Positions 9,403 to 17,832 of a stretch of 64,000 bases of DNA are shown here, piece by piece. The DNA lies in contig OZ245061.1 of assembly GCA_965224755.1 (NCBI GenBank), forward strand, positions 2,170,001 through 2,234,000, in the 5' to 3' direction. The position numbers and the translations under genes were made by a program. Source of the DNA: Hellea sp965224755 (GTDB taxonomy: Bacteria > Pseudomonadota > Alphaproteobacteria > Caulobacterales > Maricaulaceae). Numbering within the stretch: position 1 is the stretch's first letter; each line of letters opens with the position of its first letter. The notes below the pieces were generated by a model, which was given only the letters and a program-made list of their open reading frames with translations, ran no database searches and was not told the origin of the DNA.

Positions 9403-9591
9403 ATGATGACAATTTCCAAAACTATAGTGGGCGTCCTGGCGGCTTTGGCTGTCTCCGCCCCTGCCTTCGCCCACCATGAGGCGACATTCACGGCATCTCC
9501 AAACGGATCTGCCTTGCTCATTGGCGGCGCTGTATTGGTCAGCGCAATTATTGTAGCCGTGATCATCAAAGCCATGAAAAAGAAGGCCTAA
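9403..9591 (+). CDS. Small His-containing single-membrane-span protein in the Ni-SOD operon
   Basis: 62 residues. It starts at ATG 9403 (or the next ATG, 9406) after a GAGAGGA ribosome site. An N-terminal signal-like helix ends APAFA, followed by HHEATFTASPNG, a second hydrophobic helix and a KKK tail. Processing after AFA would expose an N-terminal HHE. The gene ends 4 bp before sodN, so they share a message. No family recognised. Proximity suggests a link to Ni-SOD assembly or nickel, which is inference. Confidence 0.7.
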   Translation: MMTISKTIVGVLAALAVSAPAFAHHEATFTASPNGSALLIGGAVLVSAIIVAVIIKAMKKKA

Positions 9592-9595
9592 GATT

Positions 9596-10087
9596 ATGTT
9601 ACATGCACTCTTATCAAAATATGACGGCTCCATCGACGAAGCTTCCGCCCATTGCGATATCCCTTGCGGTATTTATGACGCCCGCACGGTGATGTATCAT
9701 GCGGTCTCGGCCCTGCGCCAAATCGACATCCTACTCGGCTTGAAAGATAAAGGCCTATCCGAAACAAGTTTCGCCATGCAGGTCGCGCGCAATACCGCCG
9801 AGAAAGAAAAACAAGCCGAGCTGACCAAGCATGAAGTGCGCATCATTTGGGGCGACTTTATGAAAGGCGCGCATCTGGAAAAACATCCCGGCGCGCATGA
9901 ACTTGCCCATAAGATCATGATGGCCGGGTCAGCCTGTAAACAGGATTTACACCGCGAGGACGGCGAGACCCTCGTCGCGCTGTGTAACGAATTCTCGGAA
10001 ATGTTCTGGGACATGAAAGGCATCAAGACCAAGACTGCCCCCTGCCCCTATGCGCCAAATGTCGATGTGGTTATTCCTGACCTCTAG
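9596..10087 (+). CDS. sodN: Nickel superoxide dismutase
   Basis: 163 residues. Ni-SOD converts superoxide to peroxide and oxygen using nickel bound by an N-terminal hook. The hook HCDIPCGIYD begins at residue 19, after an 18-residue leader (ending DEASA) that must be removed so that His19 becomes the N-terminus; Cys20 and Cys24 are the nickel thiolates. The four-helix body follows, with EKQAELTKHEVRIIWGDF typical of the family. The maturation protease gene lies 2 bp downstream. No secretion signal is present, so the enzyme is probably cytoplasmic. Confidence 0.96.
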   Translation: MLHALLSKYDGSIDEASAHCDIPCGIYDARTVMYHAVSALRQIDILLGLKDKGLSETSFAMQVARNTAEKEKQAELTKHEVRIIWGDFMKGAHLEKHPGAHELAHKIMMAGSACKQDLHREDGETLVALCNEFSEMFWDMKGIKTKTAPCPYAPNVDVVIPDL

Positions 10088-10089
10088 GC

Positions 10090-10383
10090 GTGTTTAAACT
10101 CGTCAAAATTACGGGGGACTCCATGTCGCCCGCGCTTAATGACGGCGATTATGTTCTGACAAAAAAGCCTCGGAGGTTAACTCCGGGGCTTATTTATGTC
10201 ATCAATCACAGCGATCTTGGCAGGATTATAAAGCGTCTTGGCAGCACCAAACATGATCGCTGTTTCTTTTTAGGTGACAATCCGGCCTCAACGCCGAGCG
10301 CGGTTATAGGCGCTGTCGAAGAGAACCGCGTGGTGGGGCAGGTTCTCCTCGTAATCGGAAAATCCGGCATCAGGAAGTGTTAA
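10090..10383 (+). CDS. sodX: Ni-SOD maturation protease, S26-like
   Basis: 97 residues from a GTG start 2 bp after the sodN stop. A small LexA/signal-peptidase-type serine protease expected to trim the SodN leader. Catalytic Ser11 lies in TGDSMSP and the likely general base is Lys48 in GRIIKRLG; FFLGDNPASTPSA is the family's GDN box. It lacks the transmembrane anchor of true signal peptidases. Its end overlaps the convergent secF stop by 4 bp, so the two genes abut tightly. Confidence 0.92.
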   Translation: MFKLVKITGDSMSPALNDGDYVLTKKPRRLTPGLIYVINHSDLGRIIKRLGSTKHDRCFFLGDNPASTPSAVIGAVEENRVVGQVLLVIGKSGIRKC

Positions 10384-11360
10384 GCCTCGGCCTTATTACC
10401 CGTATTCACGCCGCGTTTGAGTTTTAGCGCCATCAGCAAAGGCGAGGCGACGAAGATCGAAGAATAGGTCCCTACAAAGACGCCCCAGATCATCGCGAAT
10501 GAGAACCCGCGAAGCCCTTGCCCGCCGAGCACATAGAGCGCCGTTAGGGCTAGCAAGGTCGTTAAGGAGGTCAGGATTGTCCGGCTCAATGTGTCATTGA
10601 TCGACAGGTTCAAGACTTCGGGTAATGGCATTTTTTTGAACTTTCGTAGGTTTTCCCGAATGCGGTCATAGACGATCACCGTATCATTAAGCGAATAGCC
10701 GACAATGGTCAGGATCGCCGCGATAATCGAGAGGTTAAACTCGATCTGGGTCAACGAGAACACGCCAATGGTGAGGATAACATCATGGAACAGAGCTATC
10801 ACAGCCCCCATTCCGAACTGCCACTCAAAGCGAAACCAGATATAGAGCAGCACCATACCAAGAGCGAGAAGGATGGCGAGCGTCCCTTTCTTGCGAAGCT
10901 CGCCTGAGACTTTACCGCTGACCGTTTCCTGCCCGCGAAGCTCAACCTGATCGCCATATTTCGCTGTAAGACCATCCGTTAATTGTTTCAAAGATTTTTG
11001 CTGTGCATCTTGGGCGGCTTCTTTACTGGCATCATCTGCGGTTTGAAGCGGCAATCCGATACGCACATATTGATAGCCAATCTCGACACCCGCAGGCGCA
11101 TTAATGTTCTGAACGGTTGCCCCGGACAAACCAATCTCGTTAACCGTTTTGCGAATATCCAAAGGCGGTTGCTCCTTAAAATCCATCTCGGCGACAACGC
11201 CGCCCGTGAAATCAATACCGTAATTCAAACCTTTGGTCGAAAACAGGAATATTGAAGCGATAATAGCCAGCACTGACAAAGCCGCCGCAATCATCCGCAT
11301 ATTAACAAACGGAACGCGCGGTTCTTTGGGCAGAAACTTGACGAGAGAAATATCTTTCAT
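10380..11360 (-). CDS. secF: SecF, protein translocase subunit
   Basis: 326 residues. With SecD it forms the proton-driven RND-type accessory complex that pulls proteins through SecYEG. Features seen: first helix followed by LNYGIDFTGG, a periplasmic domain, and a five-helix bundle ending with SLNDTVIVYDRIRENLRK, the family signature. It follows secD by 13 bp in the standard yajC-secD-secF order. Confidence 0.97.
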   Translation of the reverse strand: MKDISLVKFLPKEPRVPFVNMRMIAAALSVLAIIASIFLFSTKGLNYGIDFTGGVVAEMDFKEQPPLDIRKTVNEIGLSGATVQNINAPAGVEIGYQYVRIGLPLQTADDASKEAAQDAQQKSLKQLTDGLTAKYGDQVELRGQETVSGKVSGELRKKGTLAILLALGMVLLYIWFRFEWQFGMGAVIALFHDVILTIGVFSLTQIEFNLSIIAAILTIVGYSLNDTVIVYDRIRENLRKFKKMPLPEVLNLSINDTLSRTILTSLTTLLALTALYVLGGQGLRGFSFAMIWGVFVGTYSSIFVASPLLMALKLKRGVNTGNKAEA

Positions 11361-11373
11361 GGATCTACCCCTC

Positions 11374-12987
11374 CTATATCGGTAAAGTTTTAGGGCGGCG
11401 TTTGCGCAGCCATGTCGCGGTTATCAGGCGGGCCACGACAACAGCCGTGAACACAGACATGATAATCCCGATCGCCAAGGTTACGGCAAAGCCGCGAATG
11501 GGGCCGGAACCAACAAAATAAAGCGTTACAGCCGCAATCAGCGTGGTGATATTAGCATCCAGAATGGGCGCAAGCGAGAGGCGGTAGCCCGTCTCAATCG
11601 CGTTAACAGGCGGCCTACCCTTATGCGCTTCCTCGCGAATACGCTCAAAAATCAGCACATTGGCATCCACCGCCATACCGATGGTCAGGATAATCCCGGC
11701 AATACCCGGCAAGGTCAGTGTCGCTCCGAAGAGCGACAAAGCGCCGGCGATCAGAATAATATTGGTGCCGAGCGCAACATTGGCAATCGTCCCGAAGCGA
11801 AGGCCGTAGGACAGCCACATAAACAGAGCCACGCCCGCCAGTCCAATAACGGAGGCAATCTTGCCGGCATTGATTGAATCGTTGCCAAGTTCGGCAGACA
11901 CCGTGCGTTCTTCAACGATGATCAGTTTGGCCGGCAATGCGCCCGCATTGAGCAGCAGCGATAATTCCCTCGCGCTTTCAATCGTAAAACTACCTTCGAT
12001 AAAGCCGGAGCCGCCAGTAATCGCGCCGTTAATACGCGGGGCCGTGATAATCTCGTCATCGAGCACAACAGCAAAACGCTGACCCATATTTTTAGACGTC
12101 AGCTCGCCAAAGATTTTGGCGCATTTGATATTGAAACCAAAATTTACAATCGGATAATTATTTTGCGGATGCAGACCTTCACTAGCGGACTTTAGACACT
12201 CGCCTGTAATTTTCGTCCGCTTTTCAAGGATAAGTCCACCAGAGCCGTCTTGGTGTAGAACAAAAATAGCGCCGGGCGGAAGCTTGCCATCAGCCGCCAG
12301 TTTCATCGCCGCCGCATTTGAGCTTTCCTTTTTGACCATATGAAAGGCGAGATTTGCGGTTTTGTTAATCCGGCTCTTGATTTCGTCGACATTTTTGGCC
12401 CCCGGAACTTGTAAAAGAATGCGCTCATCGCCTTCGCGGGCGAGGGTCATTTCTGTTGTGCCCGTCGGGTCAATCCGCTTGCGCAGAACTTCGATAGACT
12501 GCGCGATCGTGCGTTTCCGGATATCATCAATATTGGCCTCGGTGACCGTGACTTTAAAGCCCTTATCGCCCATCTGCTCGACCTTAATGGTTTTATCTTG
12601 CGACAGGCTTTGCGGATCAATGGGTTTGGCAAGGCCGCGTAGCAAACCCATAGCTTTGTCCATATCAGCGGCGTCGCGCAGCCGCCCGACAACTTCATTG
12701 CCCTCAACTCGTATAAATTCGGTGCGCAAGCGGCCATTCTTGCGAAATTCTTGCCGGATAGTCTCGCGCTCATTATCCAGCGCTTTTCCCAAAACGCTGG
12801 CAATATCGACTTCGAGGAGCATATGCGCCCCGCCCTGCAAATCGAGGCCGAGATTTAGCGTGCGTTGAAACGGGCTTGGGAGCTTATCGCGAACATCACT
12901 TGGCAGCGCATTGGGCAGGGCAAAGAGTATCCCCATAACGACCGCGCCGAGGATAAAAAAGATTTTCCATTTGGAGAAAAACAGCAT
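11374..12987 (-). CDS. secD: SecD, protein translocase subunit
   Basis: 537 residues. The N-terminal helix is followed by LNLGLDLQGGAHMLLEVD, then a large periplasmic P1 domain with the RIDPTGTTEMTLAREG stretch, and a C-terminal six-helix RND bundle carrying GMAVDANVLIFERIREE. Length and motifs are typical for proteobacterial SecD. It lies 32 bp downstream of yajC in the same operon. Confidence 0.97.
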   Translation of the reverse strand: MLFFSKWKIFFILGAVVMGILFALPNALPSDVRDKLPSPFQRTLNLGLDLQGGAHMLLEVDIASVLGKALDNERETIRQEFRKNGRLRTEFIRVEGNEVVGRLRDAADMDKAMGLLRGLAKPIDPQSLSQDKTIKVEQMGDKGFKVTVTEANIDDIRKRTIAQSIEVLRKRIDPTGTTEMTLAREGDERILLQVPGAKNVDEIKSRINKTANLAFHMVKKESSNAAAMKLAADGKLPPGAIFVLHQDGSGGLILEKRTKITGECLKSASEGLHPQNNYPIVNFGFNIKCAKIFGELTSKNMGQRFAVVLDDEIITAPRINGAITGGSGFIEGSFTIESARELSLLLNAGALPAKLIIVEERTVSAELGNDSINAGKIASVIGLAGVALFMWLSYGLRFGTIANVALGTNIILIAGALSLFGATLTLPGIAGIILTIGMAVDANVLIFERIREEAHKGRPPVNAIETGYRLSLAPILDANITTLIAAVTLYFVGSGPIRGFAVTLAIGIIMSVFTAVVVARLITATWLRKRRPKTLPI

Positions 12988-13019
12988 GGCGCGGGTTCCG
13001 CTAGGTTAAAAGGGAGAGT

Positions 13020-13352
13020 TTATTTCTTCTTGCCGGTATCATTGGCCGGTTGAGTCTTGTTACGCACATCGGCGATCATCGAGCGCACGACCTGAACCGT
13101 TGTACCGCCAAAATCGACGGTCAGTTCTTCGTCATTGATCTTTTTGACTTTGCCGACAAGCCCGCCATTTGTGACGATAGTGTCGCCGCGCGCGATCTCG
13201 GAGAGGAGTGCCCTGTGCGCCTTCATGCGCTGGTTTTGCGGACGGATGAGCAGGAAGTAAAAGATAACGCCGATGAGAACGAGAGGCATAAGGCCGCCAA
13301 TTTGCGACGCTATACCGCTACCCGACGCGGCTTGCATAATCAGATTGAACAT
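13020..13352 (-). CDS. yajC: YajC, Sec translocase accessory subunit
   Basis: 110 residues with one N-terminal membrane helix (LMPLVLIGVIFYFLLI) followed by RPQNQRMKAHRALLSEIARGD, then the small beta domain TIVTNGGLVGKVKKI and a charged tail. This matches YajC, which associates with SecDF-YidC. First gene of the yajC-secD-secF operon. Confidence 0.95.
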   Translation of the reverse strand: MFNLIMQAASGSGIASQIGGLMPLVLIGVIFYFLLIRPQNQRMKAHRALLSEIARGDTIVTNGGLVGKVKKINDEELTVDFGGTTVQVVRSMIADVRNKTQPANDTGKKK

Positions 13353-13373
13353 TATCGTATCCCCGATAAAATG

Positions 13374-13467
13374 ACGCCCCTATACGGGCCTTGTTACGGG
13401 ACTATATAGGGGCGTTATTTTCTTATGCAACGGGCAAAGCCCGCAATTATCTGGGCAAAGCCCGCAA
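13374..13467. terminator. Inverted repeat and hairpin direct repeats downstream of the LysM gene
   Basis: ACGCCCCTATA (13374-13384) pairs perfectly with TATAGGGGCGT (13405-13415) across a 20-base loop. Next to it, the 15-mer GGGCAAAGCCCGCAA occurs twice, at 13432-13446 and 13453-13467, each copy containing a GGGC/GCCC mini-hairpin. The group lies between the end of the LysM gene and the start of yajC on the same strand. It may stop LysM transcription or sit in the yajC leader; the following T-run is weak. Confidence 0.45.
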
Positions 13468-13475
13468 ATAGCCGC

Positions 13476-14420
13476 CTAGTTCAAACAATGACCTTTGGGC
13501 ATGGTCAGGCGCTGGCCCGGCTGGAGGGTATTGGGATTGGAGATATTGTTGGTTATCATAATCTTGCCAACCGAGACGCAAGCTCGGCGAGAGATGGAAT
13601 AAAGCGTATCTTTCGGCAAAACCGCATAGACGCCGGAGCTTTGCCCAGGGACAGGTTCGACATTGCGCACAAAAGTCACAGTTGAAGCTATCGTGACAGG
13701 CTTTACTGAGCTAATTACCTGTGTGCTGGTACTCGGGACAACTAAAATTTCGCCAAGGCTGATGTCGCTACCTTTGATGTTATTTATTTCCTGTAGCGCC
13801 CCGATTGAAATTGCATAACGTTTGGAAAGCCCATAAAGCGTATCGCCTTTGCTTACTTTATGCGTATGGATATTTCGCGCATTTAAGGTCGTGACAGCTC
13901 TTGTTGCCACTTGGGTCACCGTTTCCTGAACAGGGGTTTCGAATAACTCAATTTCATAAGACGTATCAGCCTTTTGCGGCGTCGTGGCCGCATAAGAGAT
14001 ACCCGTGTAGCTCCCTTGCGAAGACTGATAGGCGCGAATACGGTCGGCTTCGTCCAGCAGAGACTGATATTCCGCCTCGCTCAAATCGCCCTGTTTAAAA
14101 TGCTGGGCTTTAACAACGCCCGTATCGCTATAAGTGATTGGCGCAGAAATCGTGGTTTGAATATCTTGCGTAACCGGCTCAACAACGCGGACAATATTGG
14201 AGCTTTCAGAATAAGTCACAACCGGAGCCGATGTCGCTGTCCTTGGCGTGCCTATATATGTAATGGGCGCAGGCGTCGTGCCATATTGAACGCCGGTAAC
14301 AGCTGTGCTGCCATAAATACGGGGGGCAAAACGGTCATCTTCGGTTTGCACTTGGGCAGAGGCCATGCCCGCTATCATCAGGCCCGCTATTGCGGATGTC
14401 AGTATCAGTTTCGCAGCCAT
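13476..14420 (-). CDS. Secreted protein with two LysM domains
   Basis: 314 residues. Signal peptide at 1-22 (ending ASAQ), a low-complexity Thr/Val-rich linker, then two LysM peptidoglycan-binding domains: about residues 190-232 (HKVSKGDTLYGLSKRYAIS) and 262-308 (YAVLPKDTLYSISRRACVS). It occupies the place where many alphaproteobacteria carry an NlpD-like LysM-M23 peptidase between tatABC and yajC. No M23 zinc motifs are visible and the protein ends right after LysM2, so it may only bind cell wall. Genes often found here (serS, surE, pcm) are absent. Confidence 0.85.
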   Translation of the reverse strand: MAAKLILTSAIAGLMIAGMASAQVQTEDDRFAPRIYGSTAVTGVQYGTTPAPITYIGTPRTATSAPVVTYSESSNIVRVVEPVTQDIQTTISAPITYSDTGVVKAQHFKQGDLSEAEYQSLLDEADRIRAYQSSQGSYTGISYAATTPQKADTSYEIELFETPVQETVTQVATRAVTTLNARNIHTHKVSKGDTLYGLSKRYAISIGALQEINNIKGSDISLGEILVVPSTSTQVISSVKPVTIASTVTFVRNVEPVPGQSSGVYAVLPKDTLYSISRRACVSVGKIMITNNISNPNTLQPGQRLTMPKGHCLN

Positions 14421-14484
14421 GGTTATCTCCTTGCTTGCGCGTATATTTTACAGGCAAGAATGATGGCTTATGGTTAATGTTTTG

Positions 14485-15345
14485 CTAAGAATCGGAGCTT
14501 TTGGCCGTTTTGTCTTTCTTTTCGATCAGGCTGACCGAGAGGATCGAAATCTCGTAAAGCAGGTAAATCGCCGAGCCTAAAACGATTTGCGTAATCGGGT
14601 CGGGCGGGGTAACGAAAGCGGCAAAAACGGCAATGCCGAACAGCGCATATTTACGCCCTTTTTTCAGAAGCTTTGAGTTTACAATCCCGGCGCGGCCCAG
14701 CAGGCTGAGAATAACCGGAAGCTGAAAAGACAGGCCAAAAGCCAAAAACAAGGTCATGGAGAGTTTTAGATAATCACTGATTTTGGTCAGAAGATCGACC
14801 GTTTCGCCGTCGCTGAGCGTCTGCTGATTGAGCGCAAATTCCATCACATAAGGAAAGACATAAAAGAATACGAGCGACGCCCCGAGCACAAAGAGTAGCG
14901 GCGAGAGAAGCAAGTAAGGCAAAAACGCCCCGCGCTCATTCTTGTAAAGCCCCGGCGCAACAAAGCGGTAAAGCTGATAGGCGATGATGGGAAAGGCCAC
15001 AATCAAGCCGCCAAAGAGCGCTATTTTCAGCTTGACGAAAAATGTCTCCAGCGGATGGGTGGCAATCAGGCCAAGGTCAATCACCTCAAGCCCTTTTTCG
15101 GTGAGCCCGGCATTATAGCGCACCAAAGCGGTTTCAAACGGCATCATCAAAAATTCGATAATCTGGCGCAAAAACGGGATACAAACGATACAGCCGAGGG
15201 TCAGCGCCAGCACGCATTTGATCAGCCGCGAGCGCAGTTCCAGCAAATGGCTCATCAACGGCGCGCGGCTCTCATCGACATCATCATCCGGGGCGCTAGC
15301 CTCAACTTCAATGCGCTTAGCCTTGATGTCCTTGGCTTCGCCCAT
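14485..15345 (-). CDS. tatC: TatC, twin-arginine translocase subunit
   Basis: 286 residues with six membrane helices. Conserved SHLLELRSRLIKCVLAL near the N-terminus and PLETFFVKLKIALFGGLIVAFP follow the TatC pattern, as do FGLSFQLPVILSLLGRAGIV and FVTPPDPITQIVLG. It serves as receptor for twin-arginine signal peptides. Its ATG shares one base with the tatB stop (TAATG), so the genes are translationally coupled. Confidence 0.97.
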   Translation of the reverse strand: MGEAKDIKAKRIEVEASAPDDDVDESRAPLMSHLLELRSRLIKCVLALTLGCIVCIPFLRQIIEFLMMPFETALVRYNAGLTEKGLEVIDLGLIATHPLETFFVKLKIALFGGLIVAFPIIAYQLYRFVAPGLYKNERGAFLPYLLLSPLLFVLGASLVFFYVFPYVMEFALNQQTLSDGETVDLLTKISDYLKLSMTLFLAFGLSFQLPVILSLLGRAGIVNSKLLKKGRKYALFGIAVFAAFVTPPDPITQIVLGSAIYLLYEISILSVSLIEKKDKTAKSSDS

Positions 15346-15671
15346 TAGCTGCCGCCTTTGGGGGACGACATATCCGTAGCCTCGCGCAGTTCCGTATCGA
15401 GGTCGCGCATTTCGCCCGCCAGATCTCCCTCCATGAGGTTTTCGAGCTTGCCCATATTTTTAAGCTCTTCGATCTCGCGGCGCATTTCGGCAATCTCGTC
15501 ATCCGCGCCCATATCGTCAAAAGCGTCTTTAAATTCCTGCCCCATGGCGCGGATTTTGGCCATAAATTTGCCAAAGGCCCGCATCAATTTAGGCAGGTCT
15601 TTAGGGCCAACAACGATTATCGCCAGCAGAGCCAGTACAATCATTTCGGCAAAACCAAATTGTGGGATCAT
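15345..15671 (-). CDS. tatB: TatB, twin-arginine translocase subunit
   Basis: 108 residues: one N-terminal helix (FGFAEMIVLALLAIIVVGPKDLP), then an amphipathic helix with RAFGKFMAKIRAMGQEFKDAF and an acidic tail. The helix-hinge order is typical of TatB, which recruits substrates together with TatC. It lies between tatA and tatC in the standard operon. Confidence 0.93.
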   Translation of the reverse strand: MIPQFGFAEMIVLALLAIIVVGPKDLPKLMRAFGKFMAKIRAMGQEFKDAFDDMGADDEIAEMRREIEELKNMGKLENLMEGDLAGEMRDLDTELREATDMSSPKGGS

Positions 15672-15701
15672 AACAGGGTCTAAACTCCGGCCCTTAGAAG
15701 A

Positions 15702-15908
15702 TTATTTCTTCTCGTCTTTGGGAGGGGTGACATCGAGCGCGTCTTCGGCAGCGTCTTTAACGTCTTCGGCGCCTTCTTTCAGGCCTTTTTTAAAACTGGT
15801 AATGCCCTTGCCCATATCGCCCATGATAGAGGATATCTTGCCGCGCCCGCCAAAAACGAGCACCGCAATCACGAGAATAATAATAATCTGCCAGGGTCCG
15901 AGAGCCAT
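15702..15908 (-). CDS. tatA: TatA, twin-arginine translocase pore subunit
   Basis: 68 residues: one membrane helix (WQIIIILVIAVLVFGG) followed directly by the amphipathic helix GKISSIMGDMGKGITSFKKG and an acidic tail, the standard TatA plan. First gene of tatABC, 30 bp before tatB. It is divergent from nadA, with about 180 bp between the start codons. Confidence 0.94.
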   Translation of the reverse strand: MALGPWQIIIILVIAVLVFGGRGKISSIMGDMGKGITSFKKGLKEGAEDVKDAAEDALDVTPPKDEKK

Positions 15909-16088
15909 AGTCTTGTCCTTTTATCTAGCCCCAGTGTAGCCCCGCAGGCCGCGCGGTTCAACAGCGGAATTCACGACCCCCAAGAATATCCTCGGTGTGG
16001 TGTTTTGAATAATTTTTCGGTAAAACCATTGGCGCTGTCCATTCTGCCTCCCTATATAGTCCTTAGGCCAGCTTTGGAGAAGACGCGC

Positions 16089-17261
16089 ATGGGCAAGGAA
16101 CTGATCAATTGGGAAAATGGCCGCTGGATTGGCCAGACCCTTGAGGTTGAGAACGGCGTTTGTGCAGTACCCGGCAATGGGTCCGGAACGCCTGCGGGTA
16201 GCCTTGAATATGATGACGAGGTCAAAGCCGCGACCGACCATCTTTACGCTGAAGTCTCAGACTTCATCCCCAAATTTGAATGGCCCGCTTACGCCCCGTT
16301 TGTCCACGCCATAAACACGCTGAAAAAACAGAAAAACGCCGTTATCCTCGCGCATAATTATATGACGCCGGATATTTTTAGCCTTGTCGGGGATTACACC
16401 GGCGACAGCCTCGGCCTTGCCATTGAAGCAACTAAGACGGGCGCCGATATCATCATTCAGGGCGGGGTGCATTTTATGGCAGAGACGAGCAAAATCCTTT
16501 GCCCCGATAAAAAAGTCTTTATTCCGTCCCTGCGGGCGGGATGCTCCCTCGCCTCCTCCATCACGGGCGAAGATATCAAGCTGATCAAACAGCGCTACCC
16601 CGGCATTCCCATTGTCACCTATGTCAACACCTCGGCAGACGTAAAAGCCGAGAGCGATATTTGCTGCACCAGTTCAAATGCGGTGGCGATTGTCGAACAT
16701 ATTTGCGCGCAGTGGGGCGTCAACAAAGTCATCATGCTGCCCGATGAATTTCTCGCCAAGAATGTCGCCAAACAGACCGATATCGAAGTTATCGCTTGGC
16801 ATGGCCGCTGCGAAGTCCATGCCCGGTTCTCGGCCCAAGATGTGCGCGAGATGCGCGGCGCCCATCCCGGCGTTGTCGTGCTCGCCCATCCCGAATGCCC
16901 GCCCGACGTCGTCGCCGAGTCCGATTTCACTGGCTCAACCAAAGCGATGAGCGATTATGTCGGCAATCATAAGCCTAAAAACGTCATCCTTCTGACCGAA
17001 TGCTCCATGTCCGACAATGTCGCCATGGCTAATCCTGATACAGATTTCGTCCGGCCCTGTAATCTCTGCCCGCATATGAAGCGCGTAACCCTGCAAAATA
17101 TTTACGAGTCTTTGCGCGACGAGAAATTTGAAGTCACCGTCCCCGAAGATATTCGCGTCAAAGCCAAAAAAGCCGTCATGGATATGATCAACGTAAAATT
17201 CGACCCTGTGAAAGGCCATTTCGATCCGGAACGGCCCGAAGCCGATGTGAAGGTGATTTAG
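16089..17261 (+). CDS. nadA: NadA, quinolinate synthase
   Basis: About 390 residues from ATG 16089, which has a GGAGAA site upstream; an in-frame TTG at 16005 would add 28 atypical residues. The enzyme condenses iminoaspartate with dihydroxyacetone phosphate to give quinolinate and holds one [4Fe-4S] cluster. Three cluster cysteines are recognisable: LRAGCSLA, LLTECSMS and PCNLCPHMKR. Other signatures are ILAHNYMTPDI and WHGRCEVH. First gene of the NAD group, but separated from nadB by almost 1 kb of palindromic DNA. Confidence 0.95.
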   Translation: MGKELINWENGRWIGQTLEVENGVCAVPGNGSGTPAGSLEYDDEVKAATDHLYAEVSDFIPKFEWPAYAPFVHAINTLKKQKNAVILAHNYMTPDIFSLVGDYTGDSLGLAIEATKTGADIIIQGGVHFMAETSKILCPDKKVFIPSLRAGCSLASSITGEDIKLIKQRYPGIPIVTYVNTSADVKAESDICCTSSNAVAIVEHICAQWGVNKVIMLPDEFLAKNVAKQTDIEVIAWHGRCEVHARFSAQDVREMRGAHPGVVVLAHPECPPDVVAESDFTGSTKAMSDYVGNHKPKNVILLTECSMSDNVAMANPDTDFVRPCNLCPHMKRVTLQNIYESLRDEKFEVTVPEDIRVKAKKAVMDMINVKFDPVKGHFDPERPEADVKVI

Positions 17262-17289
17262 GCCTGTGCTCACCCCTGCTAACTCCAAT

Positions 17290-17356
17290 CATTCCCGCGA
17301 AGGCGGGAACCCAGTTTTAACACAGCGCCAACTGGGTTCCCGCCTTCGCGGGAATG
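17290..17356. repeat. Perfect 27-bp inverted repeat after nadA (family D)
   Basis: Arms 17290-17316 and 17330-17356 match perfectly (start CATTCCCGCGAAGGCGGGAA) with a 13-base loop. The arm itself contains a smaller CCCGC/GCGGG stem. It lies 28 bp after the nadA stop with a TTTTT run a few bases beyond, so it may also terminate nadA transcription. Related words occur at 62300-62340. Confidence 0.9.
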
Positions 17357-17429
17357 AACGGATTTTTGATTGTGAACAATTTTAATAGTTTTGAAACCAC
17401 AGGATAAATAAGCCACACCCCATTCACAT

Positions 17430-17601
17430 TGTCATCCCGGCCTACGCGCCGGGACCTTTGGTTTATCTGTAGAGGCAGAGTATTTGTTTGGGTCTTGGAG
17501 GGATTTTATGCCTTGCTCTTACTCTGCCCCTATTGCGAGGGCAAAGGTCCCCGTCCTACGGACGCCCCACGGGGTCTGCGCTACGCTTGGCCGAGATGAC
17601 A
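17430..17601. repeat. Long nested palindromic element, family B
   Basis: TGTCATC (17430-17436) pairs with GATGACA (17595-17601), GGGACCTTTG (17451-17460) with CAAAGGTCCC (17542-17551), and AGAGGCAGAGTA (17471-17482) with TACTCTGCCCCT (17520-17531; one mismatch). Together they form one long branched hairpin of about 170 bases. The outer half recurs at 62181-62211. No coding potential is evident. Confidence 0.85.
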
Positions 17602-17620
17602 GGAAGAGGCTATCCATCCG

Positions 17621-17660
17621 CCTCATCCTGAGGAGCCGCCGCAGGCGGCGTCTCGAAGGG
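17621..17660. repeat. Short palindromic element, family C
   Basis: CCTCATCCTGAGG followed by GCCGCCGCAGGCGGC and a TCTCGAAGGG flank: two adjacent small hairpins. This kind of word is common between alphaproteobacterial genes. Only one copy was noticed in the window. Confidence 0.6.
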
Positions 17661-17832
17661 CTTATCCGCGTTTTTGACGCTGTTAAGCCTTTGTTTGCTC
17701 TTCATTTTTGACTATCTTATCCCCCACCTTCAAAGCCGTGATAGAGTGCGCTTCTAAGTCATTCACAGGAGCCAAACACACAGACCACCCTCTTTTCCAT
17801 ATCCTCCCTTATGTCGCCGTTTTATTCGGGCG

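Noticed and set aside
13974..14477. Forward frame of 167 residues opposite the LysM gene
   Set aside because: Arg/Asn-rich shadow of a real gene with signal peptide and LysM domains.
16005..16088. Upstream TTG extension of nadA
   Set aside because: The added 28 residues are not NadA-like and the ATG at 16089 has a better ribosome site.
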